NCBI RefSeq assembly: GCF_000024865.1
Contig: NC_013595.1
Location: 868,001 to 932,000 of the forward strand
Reading direction: 5' to 3'
DNA length: 64,000 nucleotides
Source of the DNA: Streptosporangium roseum DSM 43021
GTDB taxonomy: Bacteria; Actinomycetota; Actinomycetes; Streptosporangiales; Streptosporangiaceae
The notes under the pieces were generated by a model, which saw only the letters and a program-made list of their open reading frames with translations, had not been told where the DNA came from and did no database searches. The translations under genes were made by a program, and so were the position numbers. Positions 1-8,838 of the stretch are shown in pieces. The number at the start of each line of letters is the position of its first letter. Within the stretch, counting starts at the first letter, position 1.

Positions 1-1
1 G

Positions 2-649
2 TCGGCCGCCACCGGCAGGCCGGTGGAGGAGTTCAAGCGGGCCGCCAAGGACGGCAGGGCGCTCGGACTTCCGGCCTACGCCAAGGGCGCGCTGGAAGGA
101 TTCGCCTTCCCCGGGACCTACGAGGTCTCGTCCGAGTCGAGCCCCGGCGAGCTCCTCGCCGCGATGGTGACACGTTTCAACCGCGCCGCCGAAGACGGCG
201 GCCTGGTGGACGGCGCCAGGCGTGCCGGCCGTACGCCACTGGAGATCCTGACCGTCGCCAGCATCGTCCAGGCCGAGGCGTACGACAAGCGCGACATGCC
301 CAAGGTCGCGCGGGTTATCTACAACCGGCTGAACCACACGCCCGAGATGAAGCTGGAGATGGACAGTACGGTCCTGTACGGCCTCAACAAGTTCGGCGTC
401 AGGGCCCCGAACGAGGATCTCAGGAGCCGGTCGCGGTACAACACCTACGCGCGCCTCGGCCTGCCGCCCGGTCCCATCGGCAACCCGGGCGCCGACGCCA
501 TCGAGGCTGCCCTGAAGCCGGCCGCCGGCCCCTGGCTGTTCTTCGTGGTCATCGACCAGAAGAAGAGCGTCATGAAGTTCACCGACTCCGAATCCGAGTT
601 CTTCAAGCTGGTCGAGGAACACAACAAGAACCGCGGGACCGGGGGATAG
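2..649 (+). CDS. mltG: Endolytic murein transglycosylase, MltG/YceG family, 3' part
   Basis: The reading frame is open to the left edge, so this is the C-terminal part of a longer gene that begins outside the window. The visible 215 residues contain the YceG signature: a segment VASIVQAEA with the glutamate expected of the catalytic site, then YNRL, LEMDSTVLYGL, and a C-terminal stretch with YNTY and GLPPGPIGNPG, which is characteristic of MltG. The family cleaves nascent peptidoglycan glycan strands at the outer face of the membrane. The N-terminal transmembrane anchor and the start of the LysM-like domain are not visible. In actinobacteria mltG usually lies with aroE and ruvX; here the next gene is an unrelated LysR regulator, so this may be the core/accessory boundary. 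Confidence 0.9.
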   Translation, partial: SAATGRPVEEFKRAAKDGRALGLPAYAKGALEGFAFPGTYEVSSESSPGELLAAMVTRFNRAAEDGGLVDGARRAGRTPLEILTVASIVQAEAYDKRDMPKVARVIYNRLNHTPEMKLEMDSTVLYGLNKFGVRAPNEDLRSRSRYNTYARLGLPPGPIGNPGADAIEAALKPAAGPWLFFVVIDQKKSVMKFTDSESEFFKLVEEHNKNRGTGG

Positions 650-689
650 GTGAGAACCGCGGGCCGGGGAAAGATCAGGGGGCGACCGA

Positions 690-1595
690 TCACGACGCAG
701 GCGGCGCCACGGTCCGGCGGTTGGCGTCTGTCGCGGCCCGCACGAACTCGCGCACCCGGGCGGTCGTGTTGGTCTCCAGCCAGACCAGTCCTCGTTCGAT
801 CGGGGGCGCGTCGTGGATCGGCACATATGCGACATCCGGGCGCGGGTAGTACCGCTGGCTGTGCTCGCCCACCGGGAGGACGCCCTTGTCCATCGCGACG
901 AGGGAGAGCATCTCGGAGAACGTGTTGCCTGTGGGTCCTTTCGGAACGGGCCTGCCCGACGGGGTGTGGTCGGGTGTGCGGTCGCGCTTGAATTCCGCTG
1001 AAGTAACCGACGGGTACTGCACCATGGGGTGTTCGGCGAGGACTTCGAGGGAGACCGACTCCTCGCGGGCCAGCGGGTGCTCGGCGGCCACGGCCAGCAC
1101 GCGCCCCTCCGACAGCAAGGCAGGCCCGCAGGCCATGCCGTCGAAAGGGTACGAGGCGATGAGGATGTCGATGGAGCCGTCAAGCAGGCTCGATCGCGAG
1201 CTGAACAGCTGCACTTCGTGAACGTCGACCTCACAGTCGGGGTGGCGTTCGGCGAACAGGCTGACGGCCTTGAGCAGGACCGGCGCGGTCCACTCGCCGA
1301 GGAACGCCACTCGCAGCTGACCGGTGACCCCGCGGCCGGCGTCGACGGCCCTCCGTATCGCCTCGTCCATCTGGGCCACCACCGGTGTCAGGTCGTCGGC
1401 CAGTCGCCGTCCGATCGGCGTGAGACGGACGACGCGGCTGGTGCGGTCGAACAGCGGAGCGCCGATGCGGTGTTCCAGCCTCTTGACCACCTGGCTGATC
1501 CGCCCGGTCGTAACCCGCAGGCGCTCGGCGGTACGGCCGAAGTGCAGTTCCTCGGCAAGCACCAGGAAGGTCTCGATCTCGTGCCGTTCCAGCAT
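690..1595 (-). CDS. LysR-family transcriptional regulator
   Basis: A 301-residue protein with an N-terminal winged helix (EIETFLVLAEELHFGRTAERL, then GRISQVVKRLE and RLTPIGRRL) and a C-terminal effector-binding domain, the normal LysR length and layout. I chose the start at 1595 because it has GGAG six bases upstream and begins MLERHE; an ATG at 1607 is also in frame but has a poor ribosome site. It is divergent from the VOC-family gene at 1913, the usual geometry for a LysR regulator and its target. The intergenic region is about 300 bp and contains a 10-bp inverted repeat (1707-1716 with 1742-1751) that could be an operator. The effector is unknown. Confidence 0.88.
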   Translation of the reverse strand: MLERHEIETFLVLAEELHFGRTAERLRVTTGRISQVVKRLEHRIGAPLFDRTSRVVRLTPIGRRLADDLTPVVAQMDEAIRRAVDAGRGVTGQLRVAFLGEWTAPVLLKAVSLFAERHPDCEVDVHEVQLFSSRSSLLDGSIDILIASYPFDGMACGPALLSEGRVLAVAAEHPLAREESVSLEVLAEHPMVQYPSVTSAEFKRDRTPDHTPSGRPVPKGPTGNTFSEMLSLVAMDKGVLPVGEHSQRYYPRPDVAYVPIHDAPPIERGLVWLETNTTARVREFVRAATDANRRTVAPPAS

Positions 1596-1706
1596 GTGAC
1601 GCTCCATCGTTTAGCCTGAGTCAACGACCCTAGCTCCATCGTCGCTTGATGGCCGTCGTCGCCTGGCGCATCGTATAGAGCGTCACCCGATCACCCTCGG
1701 CGCCGG

Positions 1707-1751
1707 GGGCGTCCGGTCACCAGTGATCGCATCCCCCGGCCCCGGACGCCC
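1707..1751. promoter_or_regulatory. Inverted repeat in the LysR/VOC intergenic region
   Basis: GGGCGTCCGG at 1707-1716 is repeated as its exact complement at 1742-1751, with 25 bases between. It lies in the 300-bp space between the LysR gene and the divergent VOC gene. It could be an operator or a hairpin of a decayed gene; nothing decides between these. Confidence 0.3.
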
Positions 1752-1820
1752 TCGGCATCGGCGTGGTCCACCTGCACTACCAGCCGGCATGACAGCTTCG
1801 AAAAACGGGACAGGAACCTC

Positions 1821-1916
1821 ATGAGCACAACGAACATCACCGACTGTCCGGCCGATCTCGGCCCGGCCCTGTTCGCCGACCGGCTGCGTCAGGCCTGCGA
1901 CCTGGGAACGCGGTGA
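1821..1916 (+). CDS. Possible 31-residue peptide or truncated gene start
   Basis: An ATG at 1821 opens a 31-codon frame (begins MSTTNITDCPADLG) that stops at 1916 and overlaps the GTG start of the next gene in a GTGA. The purine-rich stretch AGGAACCTC lies before it. It may be the surviving N-terminus of a deleted gene or a translated leader coupling the VOC gene. I do not recognise the peptide. Confidence 0.25.
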   Translation: MSTTNITDCPADLGPALFADRLRQACDLGTR

Positions 1917-2308
1917 CGACGATGCGTGTGAAAAGCTTCGATCACCTGGTGCTCAATGTCGAAGACGTCGAGCGCGCCCTGGACTTCTACTGCGGGCCCC
2001 TCGGCCTGGAGCCGGTACGCGTCGCCGAGTGGCGGGCCGGCGATGTCCCGTTCCCCTCCGTGAGGGTCACCCCGGAGACCATCATCGATCTGGTCCGCCG
2101 CCCTCGGAACGAGTCGAACGTCGACCACATCTGCCTGGTCGTGGAACCGCTGGACTGGCAAGAGGTGATCGAGTCGGGGGTCTTCACCCTCCTCGAAGGA
2201 CCTGTACGCCGGTTCGGCGCGCGTGGCAACGCGACCTCGATCTATGTGCGGGACCCTGACGGCAACACCGTCGAACTGCGCTGGTACCCGCAGGACGCCG
2301 AAGGGTAG
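1913..2308 (+). CDS. VOC (glyoxalase/bleomycin resistance) family protein
   Basis: A single VOC module of about 130 residues. It has the N-terminal metal-binding histidine context FDHLVLNVEDVERALDFYC and the C-terminal YVRDPDGNTVELRWYP segment holding the second metal glutamate. One-module VOC proteins normally dimerise and bind a divalent metal; members include lyases, dioxygenases and antibiotic-binding proteins, and the substrate cannot be told here. GTG at 1913 overlaps the preceding small frame; ATG at 1922 (MRVKSFDH) is an equally good start. It is divergent from the LysR regulator, its probable controller. Confidence 0.8.
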   Translation: MTTMRVKSFDHLVLNVEDVERALDFYCGPLGLEPVRVAEWRAGDVPFPSVRVTPETIIDLVRRPRNESNVDHICLVVEPLDWQEVIESGVFTLLEGPVRRFGARGNATSIYVRDPDGNTVELRWYPQDAEG

Positions 2309-2494
2309 TCGCCCGGTGGTTGCGGCCCGCACTCACCTGGGATGACGGCCGGGTGGCGATCCCTGGAGACGCCGCCCGGCCGTTCGGCCAAGCGGAGCCG
2401 AGGATGCTCGGACCTCGCTCCACACGGCCGGAAAAGCTGTGGCGACCGCCGCGCCCGGCTGCTAGGAAGGGCGCCGGCAAAGGCGGTGACCTGT

Positions 2495-3286
2495 ATGAGT
2501 GTGATCAGGAAGCTTGTGATCGGTGACGTACCGATCTTGGCAGAAGACCATGGCGGTCAGGGGAAGGACGTGCTTCTCCTGCACGGCGGCGGACGGGCGC
2601 GCGGGGATTGGGATGTCTTCGTGGAGCTCCTCCTGGGAAGCGGGTTCCGGCCCGTGTCCATGGACCTACGTGGCCATGGTGAGTCCGGTGCGGCGCCGTG
2701 GTCGTGGGGGGAAGCACTGGCGGACGTCGCCGCCGTCGTCGACGAGGTCGGACTCCACCGGCCTGTGATCGTCGGACACTCCCTGGGAGGCATGGTCGCC
2801 ACGCTGTGGGCCGGACGGCATCCGGAGTGTCCGCTCGCGGTGAACCTCGACGGCCACGGTAACCCGACGCGGCCGGGCCACTTCTTCGGCCTGGACGAGG
2901 CGTCGGCGGCACGCGCGTGCCGGGAGATGACGTTGTTCCTGGGGGAGATGGGTCAGGGGCTCCCAGCGCCGCTGGTTCAGCTCATGCGAGAAGTGGACGC
3001 CCTCGATCTCTTCGCCGCCTATCGCGCAGCGCGCTGTCCGCTTCTTGTTGTCAGCGGTGATGGAATGGCCTTCTCCGGCGTGTTTCCCGACCATCTCGTC
3101 CCCGCCTGGGGGGCGTATTGCGCCTGGTTGCGACACGAGCTGAAGGCAACCGTGCGAGAGTCGTCGTTGGTGCGGGAAGCGTCCCTGCCGACCGGGCATG
3201 ACCCGCACCTCGAAGACCCGGAAGCTTTGCTGCGCCTTCTGGCCGGACACCTGGATCAGCTCGACCGGGAAGAGCGGAGCGGGTGA
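2495..3286 (+). CDS. Alpha/beta hydrolase, 3' end formed by a tRNA-derived att copy
   Basis: A 263-residue alpha/beta-hydrolase: oxyanion-hole motif HGGG at residues 30-33, nucleophile elbow GHSLGG with Ser96, and a late GHDPHLEDP with the likely catalytic histidine. I chose ATG 2495 over upstream in-frame starts because the preceding codons look non-coding. The substrate is unknown. The last codons (ERSG and stop) lie inside a degenerate copy of the tRNA-Gly 3' sequence found repeatedly further right, so the natural C-terminus may have been replaced. The hydrolase core itself looks intact. Confidence 0.85.
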   Translation: MSVIRKLVIGDVPILAEDHGGQGKDVLLLHGGGRARGDWDVFVELLLGSGFRPVSMDLRGHGESGAAPWSWGEALADVAAVVDEVGLHRPVIVGHSLGGMVATLWAGRHPECPLAVNLDGHGNPTRPGHFFGLDEASAARACREMTLFLGEMGQGLPAPLVQLMREVDALDLFAAYRAARCPLLVVSGDGMAFSGVFPDHLVPAWGAYCAWLRHELKATVRESSLVREASLPTGHDPHLEDPEALLRLLAGHLDQLDREERSG

Positions 3287-3320
3287 CGGGAATCGGGTCC
3301 GCGCTGTCAGCTGGGGAGCC
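3276..3320 (-). repeat. Degenerate tRNA-Gly 3' att copy (leftmost)
   Basis: The stretch matches the 3' half of the tRNA-Gly at 39265-39338 with several mismatches: GGAGCGGGTGACGGGAATCG, then CCGCGCTGTCAGCT. The following bases also resemble the flank after the copies at 20716 and 30017. It is the weakest of the copies, has no nearby integrase remnant and no GGCACG pair, and may be an old att scar. Confidence 0.6.
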
Positions 3321-3450
3321 GGCTGCTGATCTTGCCTCCGTGCTCGCCTGCCGGCCGCCCCGACGCCACCGCGGACCCGCGCCTGAGGACCGAAGTTGCC
3401 GAGCTGACGGTCCAGCGGCTTCGATGGGCCCCGTGTCCCCTCCGTTCGCC

Positions 3451-4524
3451 ATGACCGCACGCCGACGTTGGCCGGCCGTTCGCACGATCATGATCGCCTC
3501 GATGATGATGATCCTCGGCCTGCTCGCGTTGACCGGCTGCACCCGATCGGCCGAGCCGCCGGCGCTGCCGCCCGACGGCGTGTACGACCACGCCGCAGCG
3601 GGTGAGAACTCACGGGCCGAGCCCGCGCCAACCGGCGGTACGGCCGGGTCCGTCACCCGGCCGTTGACGGAGGCCGGCTGGTTCTGCGCGCAGGTCCGCA
3701 CCAATGCGGACGGCCGTGTCCTGTGGTGCCGGATCGGTCACCGTGACCAGGTGGACACGGTCCATCCGCAGGTCGCGCAGTTCCTGCTCGACCACGACGA
3801 CCGGCTCGCCTGGGCGTGGTTCCCGCCCGCCGAGCAGCCGGTGGACCAGAGGAGCGGCGACCAGGTCGCCGATGCCGCGGCACCGGCGCTTGCCGCGATC
3901 TGGGCCGATGCCGGTGATCGCGTGCTGGAGGAGATCGACGATTTCGATCGTGACCTCCGGAGCCGGACAGTACAACGGAGCGACGAGATCCCCCGGATCG
4001 CGTGGCGGGACAAGCACGCGGACTACGGCTACTCCGTGATCGACGGACTGGTCGTCACCGCCCGGGACGACTCCGTGCGGCGCTGGCCGTTCGGCGCCGA
4101 GCACTACGCGACCACGATGGGCTCCGTTGTGGATGATCTTCGAGCGGGCGGTTACGACTGCGCCTATCCGCCCCAGCGGGACTGCAACCGTTCTCAGTCG
4201 AACGGCTACTTCCGTGTCACGCTCCGTGATGATCAGATCGTCTCGGCCCGGTTCGGCATCGGCAGCCGGATCGAGTCGGGGCGGCAACGGCATCCGCTCA
4301 GCGAGGAGTTCCCGCACGGACTCACCTTTCTGACCGAGGCGGTTCGCGGCCCGGTCACCGAGCGCATCGAACAGGCCCGGCGGTCCGGCACCGGCTTCGC
4401 CGGCATCGTGGCCGGGACGGTCGTGATCATCGACGCGAGGCGGGGCGCAGTCGGCGGAGACGATTTCGCGGCGTACTTCGACATCCAGATCGGCGCACCG
4501 CTGACCGCTACTCTGCCTGTCTGA
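3451..4524 (+). CDS. Lipoprotein of unknown function
   Basis: A 357-residue protein that starts with a positively charged n-region (MTARRRWPAVR), a hydrophobic core rich in Met, Ile and Leu, and the lipobox LTGC with the acylated cysteine near residue 30. It should be anchored to the outer face of the membrane. The mature part has a Pro/Ala/Gly linker and then a mixed domain with two cysteines (CAYPPQRDC) that could pair. The C-terminal third (GTVVIIDARR...FDIQIG) is beta-rich. I do not recognise the family. ATG 3451 is preferred because the signal peptide begins there; the frame is open further upstream through att-like sequence. Confidence 0.7.
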   Translation: MTARRRWPAVRTIMIASMMMILGLLALTGCTRSAEPPALPPDGVYDHAAAGENSRAEPAPTGGTAGSVTRPLTEAGWFCAQVRTNADGRVLWCRIGHRDQVDTVHPQVAQFLLDHDDRLAWAWFPPAEQPVDQRSGDQVADAAAPALAAIWADAGDRVLEEIDDFDRDLRSRTVQRSDEIPRIAWRDKHADYGYSVIDGLVVTARDDSVRRWPFGAEHYATTMGSVVDDLRAGGYDCAYPPQRDCNRSQSNGYFRVTLRDDQIVSARFGIGSRIESGRQRHPLSEEFPHGLTFLTEAVRGPVTERIEQARRSGTGFAGIVAGTVVIIDARRGAVGGDDFAAYFDIQIGAPLTATLPV

Positions 4525-5160
4525 TCACGCAGACCGGAGTGACGCTGACCTGATCGTGGACCCCGTGGGGACGACCGCGGCCGGTCAGCACGTGCCGGCC
4601 GCGCGGTGGTACCCGCAGCGGCGGTGGGGAGGGGTGTGACCAGCAGAAGGGAAGCGGTGGCGACAGTCGCCGCGAAGATGGTTCTCATGGTTCCTTGAAC
4701 AGGGGGACGAAGGAGGGAGCATGATCAGCTCGTTGCAGGAGTGTAAGACGTTCCGGCCTTAATAGGCCGGACTTGTCCCGCCGTGTTCGAGCCGAATCCC
4801 TCGGATCCGGAAGGCGTACTCCGGTTGCGTCCACGGATGTGGTGTACGGGTTCCGCCGGTGGCGGGCGACGGTAGCGGTGCCCGTTCACCCCCGTTCCGC
4901 CCCGGGGGGTGTCCATCTGTGCGGCGCCGTACCGGGGTGGAAGGTCAAAAGCGCAGCGAGGGCGGGTGGGTTGACGGCGAACGACCCCGACCCCACCCCC
5001 GGCCTCAACCTTCGGCTCCAGCTCCGGCGTCGGATACCCGTACACCACGCCACTGAACGTGGCCCGTACATCGCGCACAGCCCGCCGAGCCGGGAAGCCC
5101 GAACGTGGCGAAGGTGTGCTTCATGCGCGGTCCTGTCCCGTCCCCGTCCTGGGCGACAAT
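4525..5160. other. Gene-poor region with a hairpin and a possible signal-peptide remnant
   Basis: No convincing gene lies here. A perfect 8-bp hairpin with a 4-base loop sits at 4752-4771. On the minus strand, an ATG at 4688 with AAGGA upstream opens a peptide that begins like a signal sequence (MRTIFAATVATASLLLV...) and then turns Arg/Pro-rich and runs into the lipoprotein gene. It may be the remnant of a deleted secreted-protein gene. Confidence 0.35.
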
Positions 5161-5179
5161 TAAGGATAGACTTACCTAA
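5161..5179. promoter_or_regulatory. Iron box (IdeR/DmdR-type operator), upstream of FecCD genes
   Basis: TAAGGATAGACTTACCTAA matches the 19-bp actinobacterial iron-box consensus TTAGGTTAGGCTCACCTAA at 15 of 19 positions by eye, with the strong right half ACCTAA. IdeR/DmdR repressors bind such sites when loaded with Fe(II). It sits about 317 bp before the first permease gene, so the transcript would have a long leader unless a small unrecognised gene lies between. Confidence 0.75.
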
Positions 5180-5496
5180 ATTAGTGATCGAGATGGCGCG
5201 GTTCGGAGGACGCGCGCGTCGCAGCCGCTCGCGTGTCCCGATCGGCCGCTGCCGGCCGGGCCGTTTCCGGTGGAGGTGGTCTCGGGAGAGCGGAGCGTTC
5301 AGCGGATCGCGCGGTGTCTGGACGCGGAGCCGTCTCCTCGGGACAGCCCGAGGCGATGGCGGGTGTGGTTCTTCTCGGATGGCATGTCCGAAGCTGGGCG
5401 GCCGGCGCTGAGGCGGGGCACGGGGTTTCCTCATGAGGCTTGTGATGCCCCCTCTGGCCGTGCGCCCCCGGTGGATCAGAGGGATAACGTACGTCG

Positions 5497-6552
5497 ATGA
5501 GTACGACTGTGGGGATACGCCCCTCGTCCGCGGCCACAGGGGCCCACCGGCGGCGGGTTGTGGGCTTGGGCGCGCTTGCGGTTGTTCTCCTGGTCGCGGG
5601 GGCGGTGTCGCTGGCTGTCGGTGCGCGCGCGCTGAGCCCCGCGGAGGTGTGGCACGGGTTGTTCACGCCGCCGGGCTCCGACCAGCGGCTCACCGAGATC
5701 ACGCTCATCGTGCAGACCGTACGGGTGCCCCGGACCGTGCTCGCGATCGTGGCGGGCGTCGCCCTGGGGGTCAGCGGGGCGTTGATCCAGGGATACACGC
5801 GTAACCCGATCGCCGACACGGGGTTGCTGGGGGTGAACTCCGGCGCCTCGTTCGCCGTGGTAATGGTGATCCTCCTGTTCGGGCTCTCCAATCCGTACCA
5901 GTACGTCTGGTTCGCCTTCCTGGGGGCGGCGGTCGCCGGTGTCGTCGTGTTCGGGCTGGCGAGCATCGGCCGGGGGGCGGGCAACCCGTTGACGCTCGCA
6001 CTGGCCGGGCAGGGGGTCACGGTGTTCCTGGCGGCGATGACCACGGCGGTCGCGCTGTCGGACAAGGCGTCTCTGAACGCGCTGCGGTTCTGGAACGCGG
6101 GCTCCGTGGCCGGTGTCGGGTTCGACATCATCTGGCCGGTGGTCGCGTTCATCGTGGCCGGGTTGGTGCTGGCGCTGACCACGCTGCCCGCCATCAACCT
6201 GCTCAACCTGGGGGACGATGCGGCGCGAGCGCTGGGGGTGAACATCACGCTGAGCAGGACCGTCGGTATCGTCGCCATCACCCTGCTGGCGGGCGCGACG
6301 ACGGCGGCGTGCGGCCCCATCGCCTTTCTCGGGCTCATGGTGGCCCACGTGGCCCGGTATCTCACCGGGCCGGACTATCGCTGGCTGGTGCCGTGCGCGG
6401 GTCTGCTCGGCGCCGTCGTCCTGCTGGGCTGTGACATCGTGGGGCGCGTGGTGACACGACCGGGCGAGCTGCAGGCGGGCGTCGTCCTCGCTCTCGTCGG
6501 CGCCCCGTTCTTCGCGGCGCTGGTGTGGCGCGGAAAATTCAAGACGGTATGA
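5497..6552 (+). CDS. Iron-siderophore ABC transporter permease, FecCD family (1)
   Basis: A 351-residue polytopic membrane protein with the FecCD hallmarks: RVPRTVLAIVAGVALGVSGALIQGYTRNPIAD near residues 73-102, the conserved GVNSGAS, and the late GPIAFLGLMVAHVAR. The family forms the channel through which a ferric siderophore enters the cytoplasm, normally with a second FecCD subunit, a binding lipoprotein and a FecE ATPase. The ATG at 5497 fits the usual N-terminus. Its stop overlaps the start of the second permease in an ATGA, so the two are translationally coupled. The iron box at 5161 suggests iron repression. Confidence 0.92.
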   Translation: MSTTVGIRPSSAATGAHRRRVVGLGALAVVLLVAGAVSLAVGARALSPAEVWHGLFTPPGSDQRLTEITLIVQTVRVPRTVLAIVAGVALGVSGALIQGYTRNPIADTGLLGVNSGASFAVVMVILLFGLSNPYQYVWFAFLGAAVAGVVVFGLASIGRGAGNPLTLALAGQGVTVFLAAMTTAVALSDKASLNALRFWNAGSVAGVGFDIIWPVVAFIVAGLVLALTTLPAINLLNLGDDAARALGVNITLSRTVGIVAITLLAGATTAACGPIAFLGLMVAHVARYLTGPDYRWLVPCAGLLGAVVLLGCDIVGRVVTRPGELQAGVVLALVGAPFFAALVWRGKFKTV

Positions 6553-7616
6553 ACGAGACAGCGGTGAAGCGGTCGACGGCGCCGGGCGTGCGGCTCGGCT
6601 CCGCGTCGTTCGTATGGCGACCCTGGATGGTATCCGTCACGCTGCTGCTGGCGGCGGCGACCTTTCTGGCGTTCTGCCTCTCCATCGGCCTCGGGGACTT
6701 CCCCATCGGCCTGCCCCAGGTGGTCGCCACGCTCCTTGGCCAGGGGGAGCGGGTCGACGAGTTCGTGATCATGGATTTGCGGATGCCGCGCGCCCTGGCC
6801 GGGCTCGTCGTGGGGATCGCGCTGGGGGTGTCCGGGGCGATCACGCAGTCCATCGCGCGCAACCCGTTGGCCAGCCCGGACATTCTGGGGATCACCGGGG
6901 GTGCGAGCGCGGTCGCGGTGTTCCTGGTGACGGTGTCGGGTGGGGCCGCCGCGGCGATCACCAACTCGGTGGGCCTGTCCGCAGCGGCACTCGCCGGCGG
7001 TCTCGGCACCGGTCTGCTGGTGTATTTCCTGGCATGGCGGCGCGGGATCGACGGCCTCCGGCTCATCCTCATCGGCATCTCGGTGAGCGCCGTGATGGAG
7101 GCGATCACGGCCTGGCTGCTGGTCACGGCCGACATCAAGGACGTGGCGCGGGCCCAGGCGTGGCTGGTCGGCTCGCTGGACAGCCGATCGTGGGGCGAGG
7201 TCGAGGTGGCGCTGTGGTGCACGCTCGCCCTCATGGCCGTCGTGTCGTGTGTCGCGTTCCACCTCAGGCCGCTGCACTTCGGCGACGAGGTCGCGGCGGG
7301 CCTGGGGGTCAGGTACTCGACGGTGCGGGCGGTCCTGCTGTTGTGCGCGGTGCTGCTGGCTGGCACGGCGGTGAGCGCGGCGGGCCCGGTCCCGTTCGTC
7401 GCGCTGGTCGCACCGCAGGTGGCGATGCGCCTGTCGCGGTACCCGACGCCGCCGCTGGTGGCCTCCGGGCTGATGGGCGCGCTGCTGCTGGTCGGCGCGG
7501 ACCTGGTGGCGCGTACGGCGCTGCCGATCACTCTCCCGGTCGGCGTGGTCACCGCCGCGATCGGCGGCCCCTTCCTCGTCTACCTGCTGGTGAGGGCGAA
7601 CCTCAAGGGGAGATGA
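6549..7616 (+). CDS. Iron-siderophore ABC transporter permease, FecCD family (2)
   Basis: A 355-residue FecCD permease, partner of the preceding gene. Conserved stretches are RMPRALAGLVVGIALGVSGAI, SIARNPLASPDILGI, and GPVPFVALVAPQVAMRL. About ten hydrophobic segments are visible. I chose ATG 6549 because it overlaps the upstream stop (ATGA) and gives the standard N-terminus; an upstream in-frame GTG adds eight residues. No FecE-type ATPase follows; the next genes are a binding lipoprotein and exporter-fold ABC proteins. Confidence 0.92.
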   Translation: MNETAVKRSTAPGVRLGSASFVWRPWMVSVTLLLAAATFLAFCLSIGLGDFPIGLPQVVATLLGQGERVDEFVIMDLRMPRALAGLVVGIALGVSGAITQSIARNPLASPDILGITGGASAVAVFLVTVSGGAAAAITNSVGLSAAALAGGLGTGLLVYFLAWRRGIDGLRLILIGISVSAVMEAITAWLLVTADIKDVARAQAWLVGSLDSRSWGEVEVALWCTLALMAVVSCVAFHLRPLHFGDEVAAGLGVRYSTVRAVLLLCAVLLAGTAVSAAGPVPFVALVAPQVAMRLSRYPTPPLVASGLMGALLLVGADLVARTALPITLPVGVVTAAIGGPFLVYLLVRANLKGR

Positions 7617-7652
7617 GGGATGGGCCGCATCCCCGTCCAGCTCGGCGAAAAG

Positions 7653-7671
7653 CTAGGTTAGGCTCACCTAA
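7653..7671. promoter_or_regulatory. Near-perfect iron box upstream of the siderophore-binding lipoprotein
   Basis: CTAGGTTAGGCTCACCTAA matches the 19-bp iron-box consensus at 18 of 19 positions. It ends about 70 bp before the ATG of the binding protein, a typical operator position. It implies separate iron-repressed transcription of the binding protein and the ABC genes that follow. Confidence 0.9.
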
Positions 7672-7742
7672 TCTCTGCGTGCTACGGTTCTCCTGCTGCT
7701 AGTCAGGGTCGCAGCGGATTGCACGAAAGCAAGGGATTCCGG

Positions 7743-8792
7743 ATGCTCCTCCAACGAATAACAGTCACGAAGTCCTTGCGGCGGTTCGCGGCGGTATTGT
7801 CCGCTGCGACCCTCAGCGCCGGGATCATCGCGGGATGCGGTTCCGAGCCGGCGGACAAGCCGAGCGGCAACGCCGCGGCCACCACGGGTGGCGCGTTCCC
7901 GGTCACCGTGGAGCACGCGTTCGGGTCCACGCAGATCACCGAGGCCCCCCAGCGGGTCGTCTCCGTCGGCTACACCGACGACCAGGCCATCCTGGCGTTC
8001 GGTGTGAAGCCGGTCGGCATGGTCGACCAGTACCCGAACCCGCCGGGCAAGACCCCCGACATCAACACCCAGTGGCCCTGGGTGAAGGACAAGTGGGGCG
8101 ACACCCGCCCCGAGGTCATCATGAACAACGGGGATCCCGGCCCGAACTACGAGAAGATCGCCGCCCTGCGGCCGGATCTGATCATCGCGGTCTACTCCGA
8201 GATCGACCAGGCCGCCTACGACCGGCTCTCCAAGATCGCCCCAACGGTGGGCCGCACCAAGGGTGAGACGGAGCCGTTCAGCGCGCCGTGGCAGGACAAC
8301 GCGGTTCACATCGCCAAGGCGCTCGGCAAGGCGGACGAGGGCGCGAAGCTGGTGCAGGGCATCCAGGACAAGCTCGACGCCGCCCGTAAGGCGCACCCGG
8401 AGTTCGCGGACCAGACCGCCGTCGCGCTGTCCTGGTACAAGGACTCGGTCGCGCCGTTCACCACCACCGACGTGCGCGGACGGCTCGTGACGGGCATCGG
8501 CTTCAAGGGCGCGACGGAGATCGACAAGATCGCGGACGGCAAGTTCTACACCGTGCTCTCCCCCGAGCGCATCGACCTGATCAACGTCGACCGCATCTTC
8601 GTCATCAACGACCAGGCCGACCAGGACGCGCTGAAGAAGTTCAAGCTGTTCACCAACCTGCCCGCGGTCAAGGACGGGAAGGTGTCGTATCTCCTCGACA
8701 GCGAGGGCCCGGCGATCGGCGCGGCGCTGTCGCAGGGCACCCTGCTGTCCCTCCCGTACGCGATCGACGAACTCGTCAAGTCAGTCGGCTGA
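7743..8792 (+). CDS. Ferric-siderophore-binding lipoprotein (FepB/FhuD-like, class III SBP)
   Basis: A 349-residue substrate-binding protein. It has a signal peptide ending in the lipobox IIAGC (Cys near 33), then the periplasmic-binding-protein fold typical of siderophore receptors: PQRVVSVGYTDDQAILAFGVKPVGM, YEKIAALRPDLIIA, and a late LSLPYAIDEL. It should capture a ferric siderophore outside the membrane and deliver it to the FecCD pair upstream. ATG 7743 is chosen because AAGGG lies about nine bases before it; an upstream TTG is also in frame. The iron box at 7653 predicts repression by iron. Confidence 0.92.
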   Translation: MLLQRITVTKSLRRFAAVLSAATLSAGIIAGCGSEPADKPSGNAAATTGGAFPVTVEHAFGSTQITEAPQRVVSVGYTDDQAILAFGVKPVGMVDQYPNPPGKTPDINTQWPWVKDKWGDTRPEVIMNNGDPGPNYEKIAALRPDLIIAVYSEIDQAAYDRLSKIAPTVGRTKGETEPFSAPWQDNAVHIAKALGKADEGAKLVQGIQDKLDAARKAHPEFADQTAVALSWYKDSVAPFTTTDVRGRLVTGIGFKGATEIDKIADGKFYTVLSPERIDLINVDRIFVINDQADQDALKKFKLFTNLPAVKDGKVSYLLDSEGPAIGAALSQGTLLSLPYAIDELVKSVG

Positions 8793-8838
8793 AGATGCCG
8801 ACGAACGTGCTCTGCCCCCGTCCTGCCATGATCCGGGT

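Noticed and set aside
4773..5411. 212-codon plus-strand frame over the first iron box
   Set aside because: Arg/Ser/Gly-rich, no ribosome site, and it runs across the operator.
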